From: Stagonosporopsis chrysanthemi
Lineage: Eukaryota > Ascomycota > Dothideomycetes > Pleosporales > Didymellaceae
Assembly (NCBI GenBank): GCA_022560025.1
Contig: JAFISE010000047.1
Span: 124,001 to 188,000 of the forward strand
Direction: 5' to 3'
Length of the DNA stretch: 64,000 nt
Under the pieces are notes generated by a model. It ran no database searches. It was not told where the DNA came from and worked only from the letters and a program-made list of their open reading frames with translations. This document shows positions 1-9,916 of this stretch, in pieces (the stretch's first letter is position 1; each line of letters starts with the position of its first letter). The position numbers and the translations under genes are program-made.

Positions 1-1065
1 TTCTGCTAAGGTGATATGCCTCTTACGTTTCCTAGAATTTAAACGTCGTTGTGCTAGCAATGGCATTTGCTGGTGGGTGCACATCACCGCAAACGCTTGC
101 GTGAACGGTGGTAGGCGTCGTAGACTAGACAACGAATCCGGGCGGCAAAGTGCTAGGATCGTTCCTCGTCCACATTTGAAGTGCCAGATTGTCTTCTATG
201 CTCCAGTAGCTACCAGTTGTAGTACGAGGGGCATCTTTACTGAAGGTCGCAAATTTGCTGCTGACCGTCATCAACCGCTGCCGTCGTGTCTTTGAGGTAA
301 ACGCAGCTGGTGAACACATCAAGGTGATGATATTCTCTTCTTCTGCGTTATCGTTCGTCCGGACCTTGAATAAGAAGGGGGAAATCGTCCACTGGGTATA
401 GGTAGCAGAGGGATGAAGTGTGGTTGAAGTTTGACCGCGTTTCGGCAAATGCCACTCACGCGTCAAGCGATCCTCCTTCAGGCATCGCTCTTTCCAATGC
501 CTGCGGCCATCAGTCTGCACCCCACAACAAGCTCCACGAGCACTCCACAATAATACCGGGGACCGTGTCTGCTCCTTAACGACTTCAAGGCTTCATCATA
601 TACCTCGAGTTTCTACACCTCACGCTCATCAATCAGAATTGCATGATACAAAGGAAACGATGACGAGAGTATCGCCTATCAAGCATCTCGGCACATGTGG
701 CACACGGCAGTATTGCCGTATGCGTCGCTGAGACGTCATTTCGCGCATACGACAGCTGCAGTGACAGAACGCTCAATGGAACCCCGCGTCCGTTTACCCC
801 AGATTGCAGTGTAGAACATTAGCAATGGCATCCAATAGCGTCTGCGCCGTGCCGCACCGTCAGCCAGTGACGTATAGTTTGGCACACCTCGGGAGTGAGA
901 AGCACGCGCTCTTTAAGGTCGAGGGCGGCAATGGCGTATTCGAGCTCGAATCCGCTTGAGGCACTGTCGCGACGAACGTGGGTGGATGCGTGCTTGGGCT
1001 CATCATCATTGCAATTCTACATTGCCGTTCAGTGTCAACTGTACTTGTCTCATCCCAAGAGCACG
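1..1065. other. Gene-free left edge
   Basis: I see no supported gene here. A minus-strand open frame at 125-550 (about 140 codons) has no ATG at its 5' end and no motif I recognise. It could be chance or the degenerate end of a gene lying outside the window. The last part must hold the promoter and 5' leader of the aquaglyceroporin that follows. Confidence 0.5.
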
Positions 1066-2362
1066 ATGCAGACGAGCTCCCCGAATGCAGGCCCAATGGC
1101 CCAGGGACCCTCGCGGACGTCTGAAGCATCGCCATCGTCTCTCTCGCACGACTGGGCTGGCGATCAAAACGGCACAAGTCTCAGCTACACGTCGTCCACT
1201 CAACCTCTAAACAGGGCTCGAACAGAGCAGTCCAACAACTCGACGGATCGCACATCTTCTAGTCTCACTCGTTCACGCTCAATTATCGGTCTGCACCCAG
1301 ATGCTCCTATCGACGAAGAGCACGATCATGGGCCAGCGTCAGAGCTCCTGTGGTCACGCATACGTGTTGTGTTGCGAGAACCGTTCGCTGAGTTTTGGGG
1401 TGTAGCCATCATGGTCATGTTTGGAGACGGCTCGGTAGCCCAGGTAATGCTCAGTACAGGCCAGGAGACGGCACCAGGTGGTAATGGGTTTGGCTCATAT
1501 CAATCTATAAATTGGGGGTACAGGGTCCTCTCACGACCAGCTTGAAAGCAACTGACACAACACAGCTGGGGGCTTGGAGTCATGCTAGGAATCTATGTCG
1601 CAGGCGACTCAGGCGCATACCTCAACCCCGCCGTCACCTTCAGTAATTGTCTTTTCCGTCAACTCCCCTGGCGACGCTTCCCAATATACTTCGTTGCGCA
1701 GATTCTCGGCGGCTTCATAGGCTCAGGCATCGTATATGCCAACTACATCTCCGCAATCGACTACTTCGAGGGGCATAACCTGCGCACCGTGCCGCCAGCA
1801 CCCAACGCCACAGCCGGCATCTTCTGCACTTACCCGCAGAGCTTCGTTACAAAGACGAGCCAATTCTTCAGCGAGTTCATCGCAAGTGCGCTCCTGATGT
1901 TCGTCATCTTCGCGCTCAAAGACCCAAGTCTGTCGCTCCCCGCTCAAACAACCCACTCGGCAAAGCTGATAAAACTCCACAGGCAACAACGGCGTTCCCA
2001 AATCCGACAAGTGGTTCCCCCTTTGCCTGTTCTTCCTCATCTTCGGCCTAGGGTCTTGCTTCGGCTGGCAAACCGGCTACGCGATCAACATCGCGCGTGA
2101 CTTCGGTCCGCGGGTGATGAGCTACTTTGTCGGGTACGGCCCGCAGGTGTGGTCCGCGGGCGGGTATTACTTCTGGATTCCGATGGTGGCGCCGTTTCTG
2201 GGCTGCACATTTGGCGCGTTCTTGTACGATGTGTTTATCTATACAGGGCCGAGCCCGGTCAATACGCCGTGGTTGGGGCTCAAGCAAGTGCTGCTGCCAA
2301 GGGTGGCAGCTAGGGCGAGGATGGAGCGTAGGCACAGGGAGAAGGAGGCGGGAATTGTGTGA
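1066..2362 (+). CDS. Aquaglyceroporin (MIP family channel)
   Basis: A plasma-membrane water/glycerol channel of the major intrinsic protein family. Exons are 1066-1517, 1566-1927 and 1983-2362 (397 aa). Intron 1 is 48 nt. Intron 2 is 55 nt with a GTCTGT donor and a CTGAT branch site, and removing it restores the frame into the KSDKWFPLCLFFLIFGLG helix. The protein has a long hydrophilic N-terminus (about 110 residues) followed by six hydrophobic helices. The first pore box is LNPAVTF (NPA at 171-173). The second is AINIARDFGPR (307-317), so NPA is replaced by N-I-A; fungal aquaglyceroporins are known to vary here while keeping the Arg of the selectivity filter. The start is the first ATG leading into Ser/Thr-rich sequence; in-frame codons upstream look non-coding. 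Glycerol transport is inferred from the family and is not proven. Confidence 0.9.
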
Positions 2363-2873
2363 TGTGAAGGAGCCTGTTCTTTTCGAGTGATTGTTGTCAA
2401 GAACCACACAGACCTATACTGTTCAATCAATAGCAAGTTGTAGTCGACATATGGTCCTGTTGCACTTTAAGATATTGGCTCCGAAAAAACAACGAGCTCC
2501 TTCGTAGCTCGAACGGGCATTCGTGGCTTTGATCTTGTTGCGCGGGTGTTCTTTGACGTTTATAGATGTCGAGCACGCCGACACTGCACCCTCCTTCGCG
2601 AGGGATGTGTGCCTCACTGCCTTCATTTCCAGCGGAGCAAGATATCTTGGTAGAAATTTGATAATGTGTATGCAGCTGTGAAGCCTTCTATGAGAGCCGT
2701 TTACTCGACAGCCATGACATCTAGGCGCAGCGGCCACTTACAAAAGTCTGGCACACGGTAGCCTCCAAACGCTCGCTAATTCCTAACAAGGAGCGGTTCG
2801 TGCCATCATGTCTTGCTCAGAGACCATTCCTTCGCGCTCTCGAGTCTTTCCATTCCAGACCGACTTAATTCAC
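2363..2873. other. Convergent intergenic region
   Basis: This is 3' flanking sequence shared by the aquaglyceroporin (+) and the CCDC124-like gene (-). I see no coding or structural feature. Confidence 0.6.
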
Positions 2874-3598
2874 TCAGTTTCCACCCAGCCTCCTCTCCTT
2901 CTCGCCCTTCACGCTGTCCCTAATGGTCGCCATCTCCTCTCGTGTAGCGTTGTAAGTCGCATTAACCTGGTTGAACGGGTTATCGGGATGCTTCTCGAAC
3001 TCCTTCCTGATCTGATCGATCTTCTGCTGCCGCCTGAGACCCTTCTCATCCTTCATCTCCTCGAGTCTCCTCTCCTCGAACGCCGTGTACGCAGCCTTGA
3101 ACCTGCGCTCGGGGTGGCGATCCAGCTTGTCCTTGTTGTCGGATGTGATGTCCAGCGCATCGAGGGCGTTGTCAATACCGGTTGCGTTGAGGGCGGACGG
3201 CTTGTCGAAGGAGCCCAACGCCGAGTCGATGCCGCGGCCCGCAGGCTTCTTCTCTGCCTTCTTTGCGCCGGCACCCTTAGGCTTAGAGGGCAAGGAGGCT
3301 TCTTCTTGGGCGAGGAGGGCGGCTTTCTCGGCCTTCTTGCGGGCAGCTTCTGCGGCCTTCTCGGCGGCAGCATCACTGCGGTAGTGTTAGCAAGTGGTTG
3401 GAAGGCGGAGAGAGGTTGCACGTACGCTTTTGCGTTCGACTTTGAGCCCTTCTCCCATGTGGCGGACTCGACTGCGTCCTCCTTTGCCTGCGCTGCGGCC
3501 TTCTTTGAGTTGGCGGCTTCGGCCTTGCGCGCCTGGCCCTGGGCCTTCTTGCTGCCCAGATTGTCGCCGCCGCCTGCTCCGCCCTTTCCTTTGGCCAT
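2874..3598 (-). CDS. CCDC124/Lso2-like ribosome-associated protein (DUF1014)
   Basis: A small, highly charged protein of 224 aa with exons 3426-3598 and 2874-3375 and a 50-nt intron (3376-3425). The N-terminal half is Lys/Ala-rich low-complexity helix. The C-terminal half carries the DUF1014/CCDC124 signature: a block around RHPERRFKAAYTAFEERR, then LRRQQKIDQIRKEFEKHPDN and FNQVNATYNATREE. In the family, human CCDC124 and yeast Lso2 bind ribosomes and help recovery from translational dormancy; the same role here is inferred. The start ATG opens a Gly/Lys-rich run typical of the family N-terminus. The two exons join in phase (A-D-A-A-A-E-K) with a CTAAC branch site close to the acceptor. Confidence 0.88.
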
Positions 3599-4147
3599 GT
3601 TGACTATTATGCTCGAGCTGTGAGAAGGGAAAAGATGCGTTGCTAGCGGGCCGAGGCAAGAATAAGCGATGGGTGTAGTGGTGTGATAGAGTCGTTCTGA
3701 GGATTGAGTCAAAGTTTGGAAGCTGCAATTGACAGCTGCCTGCGGGACCGGCGAACAGCGGGGCAGCTGCGTCACAAGCTGCAAGCCAGGGTCTCGAAAA
3801 TTAGCCTTGACAGGGTTCTGCATCCATGATTCTTGCCGCTGCCCGCATCACATGCTCGCGCACATCACGGACGTGTAGATGGGTAAAACGTTCTCATTTG
3901 GGTGCCGGGCTTTATTTTGACAGCGCAGTGAAGCTCGTATCGGTACGCTCTATTACTCATATAACATTAGTCTATACTCGTGCACCCCAAATGCAGAGTC
4001 TATATGCCTCGGGCAGAATCAAACACGACGAACGCCTGTCTACATGGTGCAACGCTACATGCAAAAGCGCAGTTGGGTATATAAGAATACAAATATTGAA
4101 GTAAACAGCAAACAACAAGGGTTGTATAAGGGTTGGAACATCATCGG
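3599..4147. other. Intergenic region between two minus-strand genes
   Basis: It holds the promoter of the CCDC124-like gene and the 3' flank of the Uds1 gene. No other feature is visible. Confidence 0.6.
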
Positions 4148-7100
4148 CTAGGATTGTGTGGTCTGGCGTGAAAGGGTCGGCCGCAGCGCAGGAGATGCAT
4201 CTTTGCGCAGCTGGCGGACCACAGCCTCGAGCTTGCGGCGCTCTTCTTGTTCGACCTAGATGAATGTTAGTGGTTGATTCTTCAAGCTAAAGCAGTGTGT
4301 GTGCTTACTCTCAAAGCCTTCAAGCCTTCGGCTGTCCGGTCTCTCATCATCTTCCTGAATTCATCCCGCATCATACGGATGCTAGTGGCTCCCATGTCGA
4401 ACTGCTGACCAGAAGCGCCAGGTGTACCTGGAGTGCGAACCCCAATCCACTTGACCTTCTCATCATTCAGATCGCGCTCCAGCGCCTCTTTCTCGCCGCG
4501 GAGCTTATCAATCTGGGTCTCGAGCGTCTCACGGTCTTTCTCGTTCTGAATAGCGTCACGAGTAAGCGCCTCGTATTCGGCAGCCATACCTGAGAGCTCA
4601 GCCTTGAGGTTGCGCTCGGACTGGCGAGCCTCCGCTTCAGATTGTGATGCAACATCTTGCAATCGGCCCAGAGCATCTAGCTCGGCGAGAAGTGATTGAT
4701 TTCTCACGGCCAGCTCGTCGAGTTCTTTCTTAATGGCAGGATTGGCAGCAGATTCGGCCGCGCGCTGCGAGCGACTGCCGTATGCTCCATCGAGCTCAGC
4801 CTTAGCAAAAGTGAGTTCGGTCGTGAGACGAACGACTTCGCCTTCGAGGTTACGGTATTCCTCCTCCTTTTCATTCAGAGCATTGGTTGATTCAAGGGAG
4901 CGCGCTGAGGCTGCTTCGCTCTCTATTGTAGCTGCATTCAAAGCGGCGGTCAAGTCGTCAATCTTAGCTGCGGACTGCGCAATCTCGGCTTGTCTTGCAG
5001 CAGCATCGGCTCGAGACTCATCCTGCGCCTGTTGAGCTTCCCTAAGTTGAGTCTCAAGGGTTATCGCCCGCTCCTGAGCGTCGCGGATTTGCGCCTCATA
5101 GCCTACACTGCGGTCCTCGATCTCCCTGCTCTTGACGTTGTATAGCGAAGCCACCTCTTCGTTCTCTTTTCGTCCCTTCTCGAGCGAAGCATTTCGTTCT
5201 TCAGCCTCTTGCAGCTTCTTCTGGTATGACACGGCGGTTTCCTGCACATCCCTGAGCTGGTTCTCATAAGCAACAGCGCGATCTTTCGATTCTTTGAGAT
5301 CTTTGTCAAACGCAACAAGACGTTCTTGCATGTTGATGATCTGTGCCTCCAAACCTGCGTTGCGCTCTTGGGTGTCCTGCAAGACTTGGGGATCAGTCTG
5401 GATCTTCGATTCGTCGAATTGGCGAAGTTGTTCCATTGCACGATTGAGCTCGCCTTCCATGGTCTTCTTCTCAGATTTTGCGCTAAAAAGCTGCTCGTTG
5501 AGTCGTTGAAATTGCTCCTCCTTCTGAGCGTCCGACTTGTTATTCAGCTCACGCTGCTGCTTGATTTGACGGAGCAGTACCGAATGCTTGTCTTTCATCC
5601 CCATAGCACGGCTCAACAGCCACTGCACCTTTGAGGAAAAAGCGGGCAACGAGAAGGACTCATTGGCATTGTAATCCTCGTCGGGCGACAGCTCATCACT
5701 TGCGTCAGGATCGTCAGCAAGTACGCGGCGGCGTTCTCGCTTTCGTTCACGTGCCTCCTCTTCGCCGGCTTGGATGTTCTGCCACAGCCCCAAGAGTGTA
5801 GCCTCGTACTTCTCGGCTTTCTCGGCGCCCTCATTGTCGGCAGGCCTAGAACGCAGTGTATCCAACTGGTCGTTCAGCGTATCTTGTATTTGCTCAAGGT
5901 TGTAGAGAGAGTCTTCCATGTAATTGAACTGATCAGCCTGACCTCCTCCAGTGATGGGTGGTGGAGGCTGAATAGGTTCGGCACCTTCCATCTTGGACCT
6001 GTTAAGAACGCCGTATAGTTGGTTGTTGATGCCCTCAAGACGACCCTCAACTTCACTCATGCTGTGGCGGGTCTTGCTACGTATACTTGCAAGCTCAGCG
6101 GTGGTGTCACGGAGCCCCTGATCCAGGAAGTCAAGTTGACGGTCAATGCTGGATGCATCTGGTGCTTCCCCTTGAACAACGGGTGGAAGAGCGTAGTCCT
6201 CGTTACGCCCTGGATTGGCTTGCACGATGAGCCCTCTCAGACGTTCGTTCAGTTCTTCCAAACGCCGGCTCATAGCCGTTAGTGCTTGATCCTGGCGGTC
6301 AACAGACTGTGTACGGTGATGGGTCCCATTTTGCAACGCAATCATGAGTTTGTCGAGGTTCTCCGGTGTCCTATAAAAGCTCCTGTCGTCAAACGCATCC
6401 TCGCCATCATCGATGCCGTTGGCTCTGCCGACCTCGTACGTCTCAAGGCTGGCGGGGCTGTCTGGCCTTCCGTTGCTGCTCTCTGCCAGCTGACCAAAAG
6501 CGCTCCGCTTCGTCGGGCCGCGGTGTGTCAGCTGTAGTACAGCGGCCGTGTGCATGAGAAGCTGCATGTCGATCATGCGCATTCGTGACTCGATCTCCAG
6601 CAATTCTCTGATAAACTCCTCCACTTTTTTGTTGCTAGCCTCCAAAACTTCCTGCGACTGCTTGTCGTCGTCGTCATACTCCTGCACAGCATTGCTTCCC
6701 TTACTGCCCAGTCCTCTGCGATGCCCGTTTCCCTTCTTCGACGCCAGTCTGGTGAGCGAGCGCGTTGCATCGCGAATCTTGGTCTCAGACTCCAGCTTTC
6801 TCCTCACTGTGCCAAGCCGTGTGTCAAGCGTCTTTTGCTCCTGCTTCAGCACGTCTACTTCCTCAACGGTCAGAATATCGAAGTACTGGCTGTCCCCTAT
6901 GGCCGTCTCGACCAGTAGATGCATCGCTACTGGGTCGGTGTTCATGACGTCTGAACTTCTCTTCCTCATGTCGCGGGGGGTGTAGCCGCCGCTCTCACGC
7001 ACTGTATCCCTGCGGTCGCCAAAGACGTCAGGCGGAGGTATGAAAGCGCTGGCGCCAAAGCGCGGGGAGATCTGGTAGGCCATGGGAAAGAAGCTGGGCG

Positions 7101-7218
7101 ACGGCGCTCCTAGGCCTGAAGGGTAGTTGGAGCTCGGTGAGGGAAAGTCGTAGACCGGGCGCGGACTGAGCATGCCGCCCTCGTAGGGGTACTGCGTGCG
7201 CATGCCATTGTTGGTCAT
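4148..7218 (-). CDS. Uds1-domain coiled-coil protein (up-regulated during septation)
   Basis: A protein of 1005 aa with a long first exon (4309-7218) and a short last exon (4148-4255), separated by a 53-nt intron with a GTAAGC donor and CTAAC branch. The first ~80 residues are Pro/Tyr/Gly-rich and disordered. The Uds1 signature follows at about residues 95-160: AMHLLVETAIGDSQYFDIL, then EEVDVLKQEQKTLDTRLG and KIRDATRSLTRL. The rest is mostly heptad-rich coiled coil, so a rod-like scaffold is likely. In fission yeast the domain is named after a septation-induced gene; a role in cell polarity or septation here is inferred. Translation could begin 55 codons upstream (7383), but that extension is hydrophobic and unlike the family, so I chose the ATG at 7218. 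The last exon adds the conserved basic C-terminus. Confidence 0.85.
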
Positions 7219-7816
7219 GGTAGGCCTCGGTGGTTGCGGCAGCAGCAGCAGGCTCGGATCGCGGGAGCGTGGAGACGCAGTGAACTGCAGGGAGATGGCG
7301 ACGGGAGTGTAGAGGAGCAGAGCTCGCGCAGCGGAGCGAGAGTAGCTGCTCACGGCGGGCAACGCATAGCAGAAGCCATTCAATCAGGAGAAGCGCGCTA
7401 GACTGTCCAGTGGCATTTGCAGGTGGAGCTGCCGTCCAATGTTTCTTTGAGGCGGCTGTGGCAGTGCCCCTGTCAACATGTCAAGCTCCGTTCAGGGGTC
7501 CAAGTGGCCGGAGCGCAGCGCGCGGGTATTGCACTGGCTGGCACTTGGCAGGCACCCGTCTCCACCACGCGAGCCGAGAGCCCCAGGTTTTGGCCGTCGT
7601 GGTGACGACATAAATGGTGCGCAGTTCAGCAAACGCGGCTTAGGCTCTGCTGTTCTGTGACGTGGAGCTGTGAGCACACAAAAGCGCATCGTCGAAGCAT
7701 ATACGGCACAATTCCACTCATCAGGACCGAGCGGCGATCTCCCATCAGGATTAAGATTAGCATCAGCCTATCCCGAGATCTTACTCGCATTCCGATAAAC
7801 TCCCTGCGTCAGCGAA
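7219..7816. other. Divergent promoter region (Uds1 gene / NAT)
   Basis: About 600 bp separates the start codons of the Uds1 gene (-) and the N-acetyltransferase (+), so it must hold both promoters. No specific operator could be identified by eye. Confidence 0.6.
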
Positions 7817-8752
7817 ATGGCTTCTGACCAACCAAGATCTTCCTACACCAAGGAGCAGATTTCGGAATATTTTGAGCGTCTGAAGTTGCCTGAGAAGGAC
7901 CAGAACTATGACATAGCTGGGTGGAACACCGAGGATACTCTCCAGTACCTAAAATTACTCCAAAAAAACCACCTGGTTGAGATCCCGTTTGAGAATCTGT
8001 CGCTGCATTACTCAGCTCACCACACCATCAGTGTGCATCTGCAGGCCTTATTCACCAAGATCATCAGCGACCAGAACGGCCGTGGGGGATACTGCATGGA
8101 GAACAACTGTCTGTTCGGCACACTCCTGTCCTCACTTGGCTTCAACATCTACTCTGCTGGAGCACGTGTTAACAATGGAGGGATCTTTACTGGCTGGTCG
8201 CACATGGTCAACATAGTGACTATTGGAGAAACAAAGTATCACGTCGACGTTGGTTTTGGTGGCAACGGTCCCATTGAACCAATGCCTTTGGACCGCTCGG
8301 GTGTCGTGAGAGAGCACATCAAGCCAGCGGCCGCCCGTCTACAATGGCGTAACATACCCGGAAACACGGATCCAAATCAGCGCTTCTGGGTATACGAGCA
8401 TCGCCAAGACGAGAACAGCGAGTTTGCCATGACGTACTGCTTCACTGAGCTGGAGTTCATACCGAGTGATTACGCGCTCATGAACTACTACACAAGCACT
8501 AGCAAGCTCTCCTTTTTCACAAGAACCATTGTTCTGGAAAAGAAAATCCTAGGTGATACTGGAGAGCTCGCAGGGCAGTTGATAATGAGCGACAGAGACC
8601 TCAAATGGAGGATATATGGAGAGAAAGAAAAGCAAATCGACTTTCAAAGCGAAGCAGATCGTCTCAATGCTCTTGAAGAGCATCTTGGCATCCACTTTGG
8701 CGAAGTCGAGAGGGCTGGTATTCGAGGGTTGCCGTCAGAGATCAAGACGTAG
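7817..8752 (+). CDS. Arylamine N-acetyltransferase
   Basis: Transfers acetyl groups (in some fungi malonyl) from CoA thioesters to arylamines, a cytosolic detoxification reaction. It is a single intronless frame of 311 aa, close to the usual family length. The Cys-His-Asp catalytic triad is visible: Cys93 in RGGYCMENN, His129 in GWSHMVNIV and Asp144 in YHVDVGFGG. The N-terminal block IPFENLSLHY is also typical. In several ascomycetes NAT enzymes detoxify benzoxazolinone-type plant compounds or anilines; I cannot tell the substrate here. It lies 82 bp from the end of the convergent NDUFA1 gene. Confidence 0.95.
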   Translation: MASDQPRSSYTKEQISEYFERLKLPEKDQNYDIAGWNTEDTLQYLKLLQKNHLVEIPFENLSLHYSAHHTISVHLQALFTKIISDQNGRGGYCMENNCLFGTLLSSLGFNIYSAGARVNNGGIFTGWSHMVNIVTIGETKYHVDVGFGGNGPIEPMPLDRSGVVREHIKPAAARLQWRNIPGNTDPNQRFWVYEHRQDENSEFAMTYCFTELEFIPSDYALMNYYTSTSKLSFFTRTIVLEKKILGDTGELAGQLIMSDRDLKWRIYGEKEKQIDFQSEADRLNALEEHLGIHFGEVERAGIRGLPSEIKT

Positions 8753-8834
8753 TAGTAGTATTCACAGATGGAATTGTCATTGCTCGATTTGGTTATGTAA
8801 CTTTGGCTTTCGTTTGGATTGTCTCGCGCACTGC

Positions 8835-9305
8835 TTAGATGAATCGCTGCTCGCACTGTCATTTTGTCAGCATTGTCCATACATGTTGTGACTGCATACG
8901 CACCCTCCAAGGGTTGTTGAGCTCGAAGCCGGCCGGCGCTTCGGCCTTGTCAGTCTGTCCTCGCATGAAGCCGGTCAGGCGGCGATCGCGCTCCATCACT
9001 GCGATGTGATCAGTATGTAGTCTCTGGCATGAGGTCATCGTGCGAATATCGTACTTTGCTGCACCGCTGTTAGTAAAGATCTCCAGAGCTGCCGCTGACT
9101 GCTACTCACCCTGTCCCAAGCGTCAACTGCTCGCCTGGATCGCTTTCCTCCGTTCTGCATCTCCTTGAGCTTTCCAACGGACACGGCGCTGAATGCAAAG
9201 AACTGCGACACCTCCGTTAGAGCGTTCCCGCGCAGCCAGTTGGAGAAGTCAACGTACGCCGGTCATGATTGCGTATGGCAGCAAAGCCTCGAAAGGGACA
9301 CCCAT
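8835..9305 (-). CDS. NADH:ubiquinone oxidoreductase MWFE subunit (NDUFA1-like)
   Basis: An accessory membrane-arm subunit of mitochondrial complex I, 86 aa. Five exons: 9258-9305, 9110-9202, 9055-9058, 8904-8998 and 8835-8855. Introns are 55, 51, 56 and 48 nt with CTAAC or CTGAT branch sites. The start MGVPFEALLPYAIM begins the single transmembrane helix. It is followed by EMQNGGKRSRRAVDAWDRQ, MMERDRRLTGFMRGQTD and PAGFELNNPWR, the conserved fungal NDUFA1 blocks. The third exon is only 4 nt (CAAA on the coding strand). Leaving it out gives AGG-TGA, an immediate stop; including it gives the conserved D-R-Q-M-M. No single reading frame is longer than one exon, so the gene is easily missed. The last exon (C-E-Q-R-F-I) is the least certain part. 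Confidence 0.88.
9055..9058 (-). other. 4-nt coding micro-exon of the NDUFA1-like gene
   Basis: The coding-strand sequence CAAA lies between a GTGCAG acceptor and a GTACGA donor. It supplies Gln and the first base of the following Met codon. The flanking introns (51 and 56 nt) each have a good branch site, so this is a regular exon in all but size. Confidence 0.78.
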
Positions 9306-9916
9306 GATTGCGGGAGTGTCAGCGGTCGCTGTGGTTCGGTGAGGGTGGGTATCGTGTGGTGCGTAGCTATGAGTGAGGTCGGCACTGAGAGTCGAGCGTG
9401 CCCCAGCCAGCCTGGAGAAGGCGCGCGCCTTGGCATCCCCGACCTCCACAAGCAGCGACGACTTGGGTCAGTCAAACAATCATCCACGAACGCGTTACGG
9501 ACGGACTACGATTATTCACGGTGTCGCTCAGAGCTGCTCTTTCTTACGAATCGCGAACATTGGCATCCTTGCGCCTCATGCGGCCGAAATAATTGCCTGT
9601 CGCAGCGACCGCCTACGCACCCAACTGCACAGTAACGACCAGCGCGACTGCGAAGCTCCATCATTAGCAATCGGCATCTCTTACCCCCCCAGAAACGGAT
9701 TCAGTTCCCGAAGCCACATCCTCGAGACACCGCTCGTCTCCACAGCTAGACAGCAACGTGCCACGACATCCTCACGACGCGCTACAACAGCACTACATGA
9801 AAGTACTTTCACGGCGACAGCTGCTCATGTACCGAGTAATTTAGAGCTTCTGCTGAATCTGGGTTGCGACACTGGCGTACCTCGTTTCCAAACTGGCGAC
9901 CGCCGTCTCCTTCGCC
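9306..9916. other. Divergent promoter region (NDUFA1 / MYST acetyltransferase)
   Basis: About 610 bp lies between the two start codons. Open frames here on both strands lack family similarity and look like chance. No operator was recognised. Confidence 0.6.

Noticed and set aside
125..550. Minus-strand open frame of about 140 codons near the left edge
   Set aside because: It has no ATG at its start, no family similarity that I recognise and no splice context; left as unassigned.
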